From positions 1 to 39,571 of the forward strand of contig URGQ01000008.1 in the NCBI GenBank assembly GCA_900547385.1: 39,571 bases of DNA, written 5' to 3'. The position numbers were made by a program, and so were the translations under genes. This document shows positions 1 through 7,257 of the stretch, in pieces (the stretch's first letter is position 1; every line of letters begins with the position of its first letter). Origin of the DNA: an uncultured Oscillospiraceae bacterium. Lineage in GTDB: Bacteria; Bacillota; Clostridia; Oscillospirales; Ruminococcaceae. Under the pieces are notes generated by a model that had not been told where the DNA came from, did no database searches, and saw only the letters and a program-made list of their open reading frames with translations.

Positions 1-408
1 AGCGACCCGACATGGAGCAAAGCCCGCGACGACGCACACGAGTAAAAGGAACGCCCCGGCGGCGAGCCGTACAGGCTGTCGCCTTCCGGTGACTCCGCGA
101 CGCCGAAGGCGCTCACAAACTACCCCCAAAATAAACTCATATTCCCAGTAATTATCGTCCTAATAAATCCATATTTTATGCGAATCCAACCCAATATTTC
201 CCCATAATGTAAACTTTCCATTAAAAAAAGTGAAATATTAACCTTTGGACTGCAAAAAAGAGTCGATTTTGCCGTATTAGTGAAAGGCCTTTTACGCACC
301 CAATAAAATACGGCCGGCCCCCCGGTGAAACGCGGGGAACCAGCCGCAGCCGGATCCGTCAGAAAATGCGGACCCGGTACGCACCTTGAAAATTGAATAT
401 TCGCTCCC
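1..408. other. Gene-free left edge with a sharp composition change
   Basis: No convincing gene is seen here. Positions 1-111 are GC-rich and fold-prone: a hairpin with a GAA loop lies at 101-111 (CGCC-GAA-GGCG), and 62-89 can form a bulged GGCGAGCC stem. Positions about 112-300 are strikingly AT-rich compared with the rest of the window and carry no supported reading frame; the one open frame (minus strand, 120-452) has no family resemblance and runs through the 3' end of the next gene. Positions 301-408 are GC-rich again and hold two hairpins listed separately. The edge could be the end of a repeat or of a lost gene; the window start cuts it. Confidence 0.5.
317..377 (-). terminator. Paired hairpins downstream of the HD-domain gene
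   Basis: Read on the minus strand, CCGGGTCCG pairs with CGGATCCGG across a 10-base loop (377-350, 9 bp with one G-T). It is followed by a second stem GGTTCCCCG/CGGGGGGCC (about 343-317) and then a TATTTTATT stretch. Position just after the minus-strand gene and the T-rich tail suggest a transcription terminator, although the T run is interrupted. Confidence 0.4.
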
Positions 409-999
409 TTAGCCCAGCAGCGCCGCCAGCTCCTCCCGGATGCCGGCTTCACTCTGCTGCATCGCCGTCAGCGTCTTTTGGATCAGGGTATCCAGCTCCC
501 AGCCCAGCAGCTCAGCCCCGTCCTTGATGACCTCCCGGCTGCACCCCGCCGCGAACTTCTTGTCCTTGAATTTCTTCTTGACGCTGGAAAGCTCCATGTC
601 CGTGGTGCTTTTACTCGGGCGCATCAGCGCGGCCGCGCCAATAAGACCCGTCAGCTCATCACAGGCGAAAAGCACCTTTTCCATCTCCTTTTCGGGGGCC
701 ACATCGGTGCATATTTTGTGGCCGTGGCTGCATATGGCATGGACCATCTCCTCACCCACCCCGGCCGGATGCAGCAGCTCCGGGGCTTTTATGCAGTGCT
801 GTTCGGGCCATTTCTCAAAGTCGATATCATGCAGCAGGCCGCACATGGCCCAAAAATCGGCTTCTTTGCCATAGCTCAGGTCGTTGGCAAACCAGCGCAT
901 TACCGCCTCCACAGTCAGTGCGTGCCGGATGTGGAAGGGCTCCTGATTGTACTGCCGCAGCAGGGCCAGGGCCGCTTCGCGGGAGATCATTTTTTCCAT
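409..999 (-). CDS. HD-domain (HDIG-type) putative phosphohydrolase
   Basis: A 196-residue soluble protein. The N-terminal half has the HD-superfamily layout: His23/His26 in PFHIRHALTVE, the His57-Asp58 pair in GLLHDIDF, then His-rich HPAGVGEEMVHAICSHGH and the late Asp in DELTGLI. HD proteins are metal-dependent phosphohydrolases; small stand-alone versions of this kind are often annotated as HDIG hydrolases, and the substrate is not known to me. No signal peptide or membrane segment is visible. Start: ATG at 999 with AAAGGA about 10 bases upstream; Met4 is an alternative. It is transcribed alone, divergently from the frameshifted flavodoxin gene. Family assignment is firm, function is not. 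Confidence 0.8.
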   Translation of the reverse strand: MEKMISREAALALLRQYNQEPFHIRHALTVEAVMRWFANDLSYGKEADFWAMCGLLHDIDFEKWPEQHCIKAPELLHPAGVGEEMVHAICSHGHKICTDVAPEKEMEKVLFACDELTGLIGAAALMRPSKSTTDMELSSVKKKFKDKKFAAGCSREVIKDGAELLGWELDTLIQKTLTAMQQSEAGIREELAALLG

Positions 1000-1053
1000 T
1001 TTTCATCGTCCTTTCGGTGGGGGATCACGGCAGCCTTCCGGCCGCTTTGCCAC

Positions 1054-1082
1054 AGTGTAGCACAAAAGCGTTTTCCCCGCAA
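1054..1082 (-). promoter_or_regulatory. Candidate promoter of the HD-domain gene
   Basis: On the minus strand TTGCGG (1082-1077) and TACACT (1059-1054) are separated by 17 bases, about 55 bases ahead of the start codon. Each box matches the SigA consensus only partly. Confidence 0.4.
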
Positions 1083-1118
1083 GTCCCGCTTTCGCCGGAT
1101 GGGAGCCCGCGCAGATTT

Positions 1119-1170
1119 AGCGGGCATTTCTGCCGTCCAAAGCGCCGCCGGGCTTTACGGCGGGCCCGCT
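1119..1170. repeat. GC-rich nested inverted repeat
   Basis: AGCGGGC (1119-1125) pairs with GCCCGCT (1164-1170) and encloses the hairpin CCGCCG-(7)-CGGCGG at 1145-1163. GCCCGC at 1105-1110 can compete for the same GCGGGC. The remaining gap between the HD gene and the promoter at 1328 (about 1000-1327) shows no gene. The structure recalls the cloverleaf elements but lacks their three arms, so it may be a decayed relative or chance in GC-rich DNA. Confidence 0.4.
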
Positions 1171-1327
1171 GAACGATGGGAAAGAGACCGCTGCGGGGGC
1201 AGGGATATAGGCGTTGCCGGCGTAGGAAAGAACGGGATGAGGGGTTCACGGCGGCCGATAATTTGCGCGGCGGAATGGCGCGTTGAGCTTTTGGATGCCG
1301 CAAAGTGAGGATGCCTTCGTCAAATAC

Positions 1328-1356
1328 TTGACAATCTCCCTCGATGGGTGTAGTAT
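1328..1356 (+). promoter_or_regulatory. SigA-type promoter of the membrane-flavodoxin gene
   Basis: A perfect -35 box TTGACA (1328-1333) and TAGTAT (1351-1356) lie 17 bases apart. Transcription would start near 1363, which excludes the upstream ATG at 1344 and supports the start at 1404. Confidence 0.75.
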
Positions 1357-1403
1357 CGGTGAGTATTGCGAGGAAAAACGAGGGAAAAGAGGAACCTTGT
1401 CCC

Positions 1404-2314
1404 ATGAGATCACGATACGAAACAGCCCGGCGCATCCTTGTCTTTTGGACGCTTTTTATCGGCATCGGCGCCGTGGGCGGCGCTGCCATGATGCTCTTGG
1501 ACCCCTCCGGAAAAACCATGGGGATGGATGGCATGCTGCCCTACTTCCAGGTGCTGCCCTTTGCGGAGGTAGTATTCCAGGATCTGGCCTTTTCCGGCAT
1601 TGCCCTGTTCATCGTCAATGGTCTCACCAACCTGGCCGCCGCCGGCCTGCTGCTGGCCCGGAAAAAGGCGGGCGTAGTCCTGGGCGGCATCTTCGGCGTC
1701 ACCCTCATGCTGTGGATCTGCATTCAGTTCTACATATTCCCACCCAATTTCATGTCCACCATCTACTTCATTTTCGGCTTTTGCCAGGCGGCCACCGGCT
1801 ATGCCGCCTGGGTGTTCCGCCGGCAGGAAAGCTTTACGGTGAACATGGCCGATTACCCCCACATCGGCAGTGATCCCACCCGGCTGGTGATCTATTTTTC
1901 CCGCATGGGCTACGGCAAAAAGCTGGCCTGTGAGGAGGCGGAGCGCACCGGCGCCGCCCTCTATGAGGTCCGCTCCTCCGAACGGACCGAGGGCACGCTG
2001 GGTTTCTGGTGGTGCGGCCGCTACGGTATGCATCGTTGGGCCATGCCCATCCGGCCTGTGGAAATTGACCTTTCGGCCTGCCGTCATGTCACCATCGTTT
2101 CGCCTATTTGGGTCTTTGCCCTGGCGGCCCCATGCGCAGCTTCTGCCAGGCAGCCGCCGGAAAAATCCGGGAGGTGGATTACATCCTGGTGCACCACACC
2201 GGCGGACGGTACCAAAATACCGCCGAAGAGATGGACGCGCTGCTGGGGCTTCGCCACACCGGGCTGCGCAGTTACCGGTGCCGCATGGGCTCCTTCCAAG
2301 AGATCAAGGAATAA
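1404..2314 (+). pseudogene. Membrane protein fused to flavodoxin-like domain, frameshifted
   Basis: The start is ATG 1404, preceded by AGAGGAA (1388-1394) and downstream of the promoter. The first ~145 residues carry about four membrane segments (for example RILVFWTLFIGIGAVGGAAM and FMSTIYFIFGFCQAATGYAA). A flavodoxin-like domain then begins at RLVIYFSRMGYGKKLA and continues to VTIVSPIWVFALAAP. There the reading frame changes: the next stretch of the domain, MRSFCQAAAGKIREVDYILV to the stop at 2314, is in another frame. Restoring one base in the C run near 2128-2131 joins both halves into about 303 residues. Flavodoxin domains bind FMN and carry electrons; a membrane-tethered one may serve a redox chain. 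The break could be a real mutation or a sequencing error in a homopolymer. Left as read, translation runs on into an unrelated GC-rich tail. Confidence 0.75.
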
Positions 2315-2368
2315 TCCGCGGTTTGGCGGGCAGATAATGCTGCCCCTTAAAAGCCGTAAAAATAATCC

Positions 2369-2403
2369 GCCGGGGAGCCGAAAAGCACCCCGGCTGTGTT
2401 TTT
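2369..2403 (+). terminator. Intrinsic terminator after the flavodoxin gene
   Basis: GCCGGGG (2369-2375) pairs with CCCCGGC (2388-2394), followed by TGTGTTTTT. Confidence 0.7.
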
Positions 2404-2520
2404 GCCAAAGGGATGGAAGGGCCAGCGGGATAGGCTTGCTTCCGGGTGACATTTTTCGGCATGGAACGGCGTATTTCCCGGCTTGGGATGGCATTGTATC
2501 CTCAATATATTGCAAAAACC

Positions 2521-2570
2521 AAAAGCCGCCGGGGGAGCAGGGGAAGCTGCCCGGCGGTTTGCATTTTATT
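2521..2570. terminator. Bidirectional terminator candidate
   Basis: CCGCCGGG (2526-2533) pairs with CCCGGCGG (2550-2557). The plus strand continues TTTGCATTTTATTT; the minus strand continues into CTTTTGGTTTTTG. On the minus strand it would end the dapF-dapL transcript after it has passed the cloverleaf at 2598-2680. Confidence 0.55.
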
Positions 2571-2597
2571 TGCTGGCGGCTGCAGGGACCTGGCCGG

Positions 2598-2680
2598 GGG
2601 CGCACCCCGTGCCCTTGGCACGGTAGGGGGGGCGGCGTAGCCGCCCCCCTTAGGGCGGGCGAAGCCCGCCCGGTGCGCCC
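2598..2680. repeat. Cloverleaf inverted-repeat element, copy A
   Basis: A closing stem GGGCGCACC (2598-2606) / GGTGCGCCC (2672-2680) encloses three hairpins with no unpaired base beyond 2-3 nt linkers: CCGTGCC-CTT-GGCACGG (2607-2623), GGGGGGCGGC-GTA-GCCGCCCCCC (2627-2649) and GGGCGGGC-GAA-GCCCGCCC (2653-2671). All stems are perfect. It lies between the 3' ends of the flavodoxin gene and dapL, inside a gene-free stretch (2315-2733) otherwise holding only terminators. A GCAGGG sequence stands just upstream (2582-2587). It is not a typical terminator because no T run follows on either strand. Confidence 0.75.
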
Positions 2681-2733
2681 ATGGAATCCGCGACCTGCGG
2701 CGGCCCGTTCAGCGCGCGTAATACAGGGCCGGC

Positions 2734-3918
2734 CTACCGCAGAAAGTGTTCCATTCTCCGCAGGGCTTCGGCAGTGTCCTCCGGCCGGGAAAAGGCGGTA
2801 AACCGCAGCCAGCCCTCGCCCATCTGCCCAAAGCCGGCTCCCGGGGCGCAGAGAACGCCGCAGCCCTCCAGCAGGCGGTGGAACCAGCCCCAGCTGTTTT
2901 GGGCATCCGGGCCATCCGGACAGCGGACCCAGAGGTAGGGGGCCAGGCAGCCGGGACGGCGGGCGGCACAGGTGAGCCCCAGCTTGTGAAACATTTGCAG
3001 CATGGTGGCGGCATTCTGCCGGTAGAGGGCAAGGGCCTTTTGCCGCTGCCGCAGTCCGGTGGGGGAAAGGGCGGCCTCCGCGGCCCGCTGGATGGGATAG
3101 CTGGTGCCATTGCTGTGGCTGCCCAGCCAGCGCTGCCAGGCTGCGGCGCAGCCGGTTTCCCGCGGCAGGATGACCCAGCCGCACCGGACCCCGGTAAAGC
3201 CGTCGGATTTGGAGAAGGAGCCGACCTCGATGGCGCAGCGTTTGGCGCCGGGGACGGCATAAATGCTGCGGGGCAGCTCCTCCCCGGAAAGGAAGGCGGC
3301 GTAGGCGGTATCCACCAGCAGCAGGCTGCCGGTGCGGTTGGCCCAGTTCACCCATTCCGTCATTTCCACCAGGGAAAGGGCGGCGCCGGTGGGATTATTG
3401 GGGGTGCAGAGGACGATTAAGCCGGGCTTTGCGGCCTCCTCCGGCTGGGGGAGAAAGTCATTTTCCGCCCGGCAGGGCAGCGGGAAAACCGGGTGCCCTG
3501 CGGCTTCGGCCTGGGCCCGGTAGGCGGGGTAGACCGGATCGCAGACCCAGACCGGCACGCCGGGCTCCCACAGTGAGAAGAGCGCTCCCAGGGCTTCCTT
3601 GCTGCCCGCGGTAACGGTAACTTCCTCCGGCGGGATGGGGCAGGGCAGGTCCGCGTACTGGGCGGCAATGGCCTCCCGCAGGAAGGGATAACCGGCGGCC
3701 GGGCCGTAGCCCTTTTGGCCTTTTTGGGTAGCCAGTTCGGCGGCGGCGGTGCGCAGGGCGGCTGCGGCTACCGGGGCGATGGGCTGGGTCACATCCCCGA
3801 TGCCGAGGGAGATGATGCGGCGATGGGGGTGACGCTTTTGCTCTTCCTCGGCCGCGGCGGCGATTTGGGAGAAGAGGTAATCGGGCTGGGAGAGCAGGGC
3901 GGGGTGCAGCGGTAACAT
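2734..3918 (-). CDS. dapL: LL-diaminopimelate aminotransferase
   Basis: A PLP-dependent fold-type I aminotransferase of 394 residues, which converts tetrahydrodipicolinate to LL-2,6-diaminopimelate using glutamate in one step, bypassing the acylated intermediates of the classic lysine route. The DapL signature SLGIGDVTQPIAPV (37-50) is clear; other marks are the substrate-region GSKEAL, NNPTG (174-178), the D-x-AY motif, the Schiff-base lysine Lys237 in SFSKSDGFTGVRCGW, and Arg in the C-terminal domain. The start at 3918 follows AGGAGGAAC; an open frame reaches back to 4137 but that extension is the translated cloverleaf and is not protein-like. It is the second gene of a dapF-dapL unit, supplying meso-DAP for MurE and lysine synthesis. 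Confidence 0.9.
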   Translation of the reverse strand: MLPLHPALLSQPDYLFSQIAAAAEEEQKRHPHRRIISLGIGDVTQPIAPVAAAALRTAAAELATQKGQKGYGPAAGYPFLREAIAAQYADLPCPIPPEEVTVTAGSKEALGALFSLWEPGVPVWVCDPVYPAYRAQAEAAGHPVFPLPCRAENDFLPQPEEAAKPGLIVLCTPNNPTGAALSLVEMTEWVNWANRTGSLLLVDTAYAAFLSGEELPRSIYAVPGAKRCAIEVGSFSKSDGFTGVRCGWVILPRETGCAAAWQRWLGSHSNGTSYPIQRAAEAALSPTGLRQRQKALALYRQNAATMLQMFHKLGLTCAARRPGCLAPYLWVRCPDGPDAQNSWGWFHRLLEGCGVLCAPGAGFGQMGEGWLRFTAFSRPEDTAEALRRMEHFLR

Positions 3919-3953
3919 GGGGCTTGTTCCTCCTGTGGTTCTGGGATGGTGGG

Positions 3954-4071
3954 TGCAGGGCGAAGGCCCGGCCCGAAGGGCGGTTCGGCGCAGCCGAACC
4001 CAGGGGCCTGCGGCCCCTGAAACCGCCCCCAAAGGGGCGGTTTGCCCTTCGGGCCGGGCCGGCGCCCTGCA
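3954..4071. repeat. Cloverleaf inverted-repeat element, copy B, within the dap operon
   Basis: The closing stem is the longest of the three copies: TGCAGGGC (3954-3961) / GCCCTGCA (4064-4071), a 3x3 internal loop, then a perfect 17-bp stem (3965-3981 / 4044-4060). It encloses GGTTCGGC-GCA-GCCGAACC (3982-4000), AGGGGCC-TGC-GGCCCCT (4002-4018) and AAACCGCCCC-CAAA-GGGGCGGTTT (4020-4043, sharing base A4020 at its edge). It fills nearly the whole 175-bp gap between dapF and dapL, so it must be part of the dapF-dapL RNA if they are co-transcribed. Confidence 0.8.
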
Positions 4072-4093
4072 TGGACTGGAAGTAGAGGCAGCA

Positions 4094-4879
4094 TCAGCAG
4101 GGATCAGGGCCCTCCGGCCACTCCCCGCGGAACACAAACTCGGCTTCGCCGGTCAGCAGCAGGCGGCCGTCGGTCAGCCAGCGGATGGTAACGGTGCCGC
4201 CCGGCATTTCCACCGTAATGGGCTGGCCCCGTTCGCAGTGCTTTTTGAGGACGGCGGCCACGGCGGCCGCGCAGGCCCCGGTGCCGCAGGCCAGGGTCTC
4301 TCCGCTGCCCCGTTCCCACACCCGCATTTTCAGGTGGTTTTTCTCCAGGACCTGTACGGCCTCCAGATTGAGCCGGGCGGTCGGGGTGATTTCGGCGGCG
4401 GCCTGGGCCAGCGGAAAATGCTCTATGTCCGGGCAGAACAGCACCCCATGGGGATTGCCGACCGAAAGCCGGGTCAGGGCTTCCCCCTGCCACCGCACCC
4501 CGGCCCCGGAAAGGGGAGAGGGCCGCCCCATCACCACGGTGACGGCCTTTTGGGGGCCGTTCCACAAAACGCGCAGCCCGGCTGCGGTTTGGATGCGGAG
4601 GGGCTCGTGGCAAACCCAGCCGCAGTCCCAGGCGTAGCGGGCGGCGCAGCGGATGGCATTGCCGCACATTTCGGCCTCGCTGCCATCGGCATTAAAAATG
4701 CGCATGGCGAGATCGGCGCCCTCGGCGGGAAGGAGCAGGACCAGGCCATCGCTGCCGACGCCGAAGTGCCGGTCGCTGACACGGCGGGCGAGCAGATGGG
4801 GGTGGGGGACGGATTGGCCGCGGCAATCGATGAAGATGTAATCGTTGCCGCAGCCCTGCATTTTGAAAAAACGGAGCAT
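4094..4879 (-). CDS. dapF: Diaminopimelate epimerase
   Basis: A 261-residue cofactor-free racemase that interconverts LL- and meso-diaminopimelate through a two-cysteine mechanism. Both active-site cysteines are present: Cys72 in EMCGNAIRC and Cys198 in ETLACGTGAC. The N-terminal QGCGNDYIFID, the FGVGSDGLVLL motif and the SVGNPHGVLF substrate loop are all family-typical. The usual length is about 270-280, so this is a compact but complete version. Start ATG 4879 with AGGAGG about 9 bases upstream. It precedes dapL on the same strand; together they perform the last two steps to meso-DAP. The 303-bp gap to groES holds the divergent groE control region; no clear promoter for dapF was found in it. 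Confidence 0.93.
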   Translation of the reverse strand: MLRFFKMQGCGNDYIFIDCRGQSVPHPHLLARRVSDRHFGVGSDGLVLLLPAEGADLAMRIFNADGSEAEMCGNAIRCAARYAWDCGWVCHEPLRIQTAAGLRVLWNGPQKAVTVVMGRPSPLSGAGVRWQGEALTRLSVGNPHGVLFCPDIEHFPLAQAAAEITPTARLNLEAVQVLEKNHLKMRVWERGSGETLACGTGACAAAVAAVLKKHCERGQPITVEMPGGTVTIRWLTDGRLLLTGEAEFVFRGEWPEGPDPC

Positions 4880-5076
4880 GGTGTGGCCTCCTGTGGAATA
4901 GAGGTAGAGGGCCCGGAAAGCCTGAGAGACCGCAGAACCCGGGAAAGGGCGCTGCCGGAAAGCCGGTGTTCTGTATATATCTATGGCCGAAGGGAAGAAA
5001 ACTTGCCCCCCGCGGGCGGCGATATTTGAACGGAATGTTAAATTTGCAAAGAGGGCAAAAAAGTGCGAAAAAACCC

Positions 5077-5104
5077 TTGATTTTTTCGCGAAAATGATTA
5101 CAAT
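5077..5104 (+). promoter_or_regulatory. groESL promoter
   Basis: TTGATT (5077-5082) and TACAAT (5099-5104) are spaced 16 bases apart, immediately upstream of CIRCE, so that the repressor site overlies the start of transcription. TAGTAT at 5104-5109 is an alternative -10. Confidence 0.65.
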
Positions 5105-5113
5105 AGTATATAG

Positions 5114-5140
5114 TTAGCACTCAAGAGCAAGGAGTGCTAA
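5114..5140 (+). promoter_or_regulatory. CIRCE operator for HrcA
   Basis: A perfect CIRCE inverted repeat: TTAGCACTC (5114-5122), a 9-base spacer, GAGTGCTAA (5132-5140). HrcA binds this element and represses groE and dnaK operons until heat shock. Its position between promoter and groES start shows HrcA-type heat-shock control; hrcA itself is not in the window. Confidence 0.96.
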
Positions 5141-5182
5141 AATAATGAAGGAAATCATATCAATTTACGGAGGGATACAGTT

Positions 5183-5467
5183 ATGACAATCAAACCTTTG
5201 GCAGACAGAGTCGTCATTAAGATGCTGGAAGCGGAGGAGACCACCAAGGGCGGCATTATCCTGGCACCCAGCGCCAAGGAAAAGCCCAGCATTGCTGAGG
5301 TGGTAGCAGTAGGCCCCGGCGGCCTGGTGGATGGCGAAAAGGTAGAGATGTACCTGAAGCCCGGTGACCATGTGCTGCTGGCGAAATACGCCGGTACCGA
5401 GGTGAAGGTGGATGGCGAGACCTACACCATCCTGCGCCAGGGCGATGTACTGGCCATTGTAGACTAA
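5183..5467 (+). CDS. groES: Co-chaperonin GroES
   Basis: A 94-residue heptameric lid of the GroEL chamber. The sequence opens IKPLADRVVIK, carries the mobile loop with the hydrophobic IIL tripeptide (around 17-32) that docks on GroEL, and ends with the family-typical GDVLAIVD. Start ATG 5183 with GGAGGG (5169-5174). It lies 38 bp upstream of groEL in a CIRCE-controlled operon. Length and sequence are standard and nothing is missing. Confidence 0.97.
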   Translation: MTIKPLADRVVIKMLEAEETTKGGIILAPSAKEKPSIAEVVAVGPGGLVDGEKVEMYLKPGDHVLLAKYAGTEVKVDGETYTILRQGDVLAIVD

Positions 5468-5505
5468 ATAATAACGCGTGATAAGCGAATAGGAGGCTTT
5501 TATTT

Positions 5506-7143
5506 ATGGCAAAGCAGATAGCATATGGTGAAGAAGCCCGCAAGGCACTGCAGGCGGGTATAGATCAGCTGGCGGATACCGTCAAGATCACCCTGGGGCC
5601 CAAAGGCCGCAATGTAGTACTGGATAAAAAATATGGCGCGCCCCTCATTACCAATGACGGCGTGACCATTGCCAAGGATATTGAGCTGGAGGATGCTTTC
5701 CAGAACATGGGCGCCCAGCTGGTAAAGGAAGTTGCCACCAAGACCAACGATGCCGCCGGCGACGGCACCACCACCGCCACCCTGCTGGCGCAGGCGCTGG
5801 TACGGGAGGGCATGAAGAATGTGACCGCCGGCGCTAACCCCATGATCGTGAAGAAGGGCATGCAGAAGGCCGTGGATGCCGCTGTGGCTTCCATAGTGGA
5901 GCACAGCCAGAAGGTGAGCGGCAGCGATGACATTGCCCGTGTTGCCACCATTTCCTCCGGCGATGAGGCGATCGGCAAGCTGATCGCGGACGCGATGGAG
6001 AAGGTTTCGGCCGACGGTGTTATCACCCTGGAGGAGAGCAAGACCGCTGAGACTTACAGCGAAGTAGTGGAAGGTATGCAGTTCGACCGCGGCTACATCA
6101 CCCCCTACATGGTGACCGATACCGAGAAGATGGAAGCTGTCATTGATGATGCTTACATCCTCATCACCGATAAGAAAATCGCTTCCATCCAGGAGATCCT
6201 GCCGCTGCTGGAGGAGATCGTGAAGGCCGGCAAGAAGCTGGTCATTATCGCTGAGGACATCGAGGGTGAAGCCCTTTCCACCATCATCGTCAATAAGCTG
6301 CGCGGCACCTTTACCTGTGTCGGTGTCAAGGCTCCCGGCTTTGGCGACCGCCGCAAGGAAATGCTGCGAGATATCGCCATTCTGACCGGTGGTGAGGTCA
6401 TCAGCGAGGAGCTGGGCCTGGAATTGAGCGCCGCTACCATGGCGCAGCTGGGCCACGCCAAGCAGGTGAAGGTCACCAAGGAGAACACCATCATCGTGGA
6501 CGGCGCCGGCAATTCCGACGACATCAAGGAGCGTATCGCCCAGATCCGCAGCCAGATAGAGACCACCACCAGCGACTACGACCGTGAAAAGCTGCAGGAG
6601 CGTCTGGCGAAGCTGGCGGGCGGCGTAGCCGTCATCAAGGTGGGCGCTGCCACCGAGGTGGAGATGAAGGAGAAGAAGCTGCGCATCGAGGACGCCCTGG
6701 CGGCCACCAAGGCAGCAGTAGAGGAAGGCATTGTAGCGGGCGGCGGCGTAGCGCTGCTGAACGCCACCGATGCCGTCGCCAAGCTGATCGACAGCGTAGA
6801 GGGCGATGAAAAGACCGGCGTTCGCATTGTGCTGAAGGCCCTGGAGGAGCCGGTACGCCAGATCGCCGCCAACGGCGGCCTGGAAGGCTCCGTTATCATT
6901 GATACCATCCGCCGCAGCGGGAAGGCCGGTTACGGCTTTGATGCCTACAAGGAGGAATACTGCGATATGATCCCGGCCGGTATTGTTGACCCGACCAAGG
7001 TGACCCGCAGTGCCCTGCAGAACGCGGCTTCCATCGCCGGGATGGTACTGACCACCGAGAGCCTGGTTGCCGATAAGAAGGAGCCGACCCCTCCGGCACC
7101 TCCCATGGGTGACCCCACCGGCGGCATGGGCGGCATGTATTGA
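5506..7143 (+). CDS. groEL: Chaperonin GroEL
   Basis: A 545-residue 60-kDa chaperonin subunit that forms the double-ring folding chamber and uses ATP with GroES. The sequence shows the nucleotide-binding DGTTT (86-90), GPKGRNVVLD near residue 31, the apical domain with VKAPGFGDRRK, the ATP-site GGGVALL, and the GGMGGMY C-terminal tail. Start ATG 5506 is preceded by AGGAGG (5491-5496). Second gene of the groES-groEL operon. Family length is about 540-548, so it is intact. Confidence 0.98.
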   Translation: MAKQIAYGEEARKALQAGIDQLADTVKITLGPKGRNVVLDKKYGAPLITNDGVTIAKDIELEDAFQNMGAQLVKEVATKTNDAAGDGTTTATLLAQALVREGMKNVTAGANPMIVKKGMQKAVDAAVASIVEHSQKVSGSDDIARVATISSGDEAIGKLIADAMEKVSADGVITLEESKTAETYSEVVEGMQFDRGYITPYMVTDTEKMEAVIDDAYILITDKKIASIQEILPLLEEIVKAGKKLVIIAEDIEGEALSTIIVNKLRGTFTCVGVKAPGFGDRRKEMLRDIAILTGGEVISEELGLELSAATMAQLGHAKQVKVTKENTIIVDGAGNSDDIKERIAQIRSQIETTTSDYDREKLQERLAKLAGGVAVIKVGAATEVEMKEKKLRIEDALAATKAAVEEGIVAGGGVALLNATDAVAKLIDSVEGDEKTGVRIVLKALEEPVRQIAANGGLEGSVIIDTIRRSGKAGYGFDAYKEEYCDMIPAGIVDPTKVTRSALQNAASIAGMVLTTESLVADKKEPTPPAPPMGDPTGGMGGMY

Positions 7144-7170
7144 TGCCAAGCGGATAACTGAATTTGCCTC

Positions 7171-7212
7171 AAAAAAAGGAGCTGTCCCCACATGTCGTGG
7201 GGGCGGCTCCTT
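7171..7212. terminator. Bidirectional terminator between groEL and the minus-strand pair
   Basis: A 16-bp stem with two G-T pairs: AAGGAGC...CCCCAC (7176-7191) against GTGGGG...GCTCCTT (7197-7212). On the minus strand the stem is followed by seven T residues (7177-7171), ideal for ending the XRE operon; on the plus strand the tail is weaker (TTGGGTTTTA). Confidence 0.75.
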
Positions 7213-7257
7213 GGGTTTTATGGGACAGTGGTTCCGGAATGCTTTTTGCGCGAGGGA

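Noticed and set aside
386..399. TTGAAAATTGAATA, similar to a sequence often found ahead of 23S rRNA in Firmicutes
   Set aside because: Too short and no rRNA sequence on either side; chance in an AT-rich spot is likely.
120..452. Open frame of 110 codons on the minus strand
   Set aside because: Overlaps the end of the HD gene in another frame; composition changes abruptly along it and no start signal is seen.
478..1308. Open frame of 276 codons on the plus strand
   Set aside because: Mostly antisense to the HD-domain gene, with no motif and no ribosome binding site.
2598..2680. Cloverleaf as an ordinary double terminator
   Set aside because: No T run follows on either strand, and proper terminators are separately present nearby.
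3919..4137. N-terminal extension of the dapL frame
   Set aside because: It translates the cloverleaf element, gives a Pro/Arg/Ala-rich sequence unlike any aminotransferase, and a good SD precedes ATG 3918.
5500..7191. Open frame of 563 codons on the minus strand
   Set aside because: It is exactly antisense to groEL, has low-complexity composition from mirrored codons and no family resemblance.
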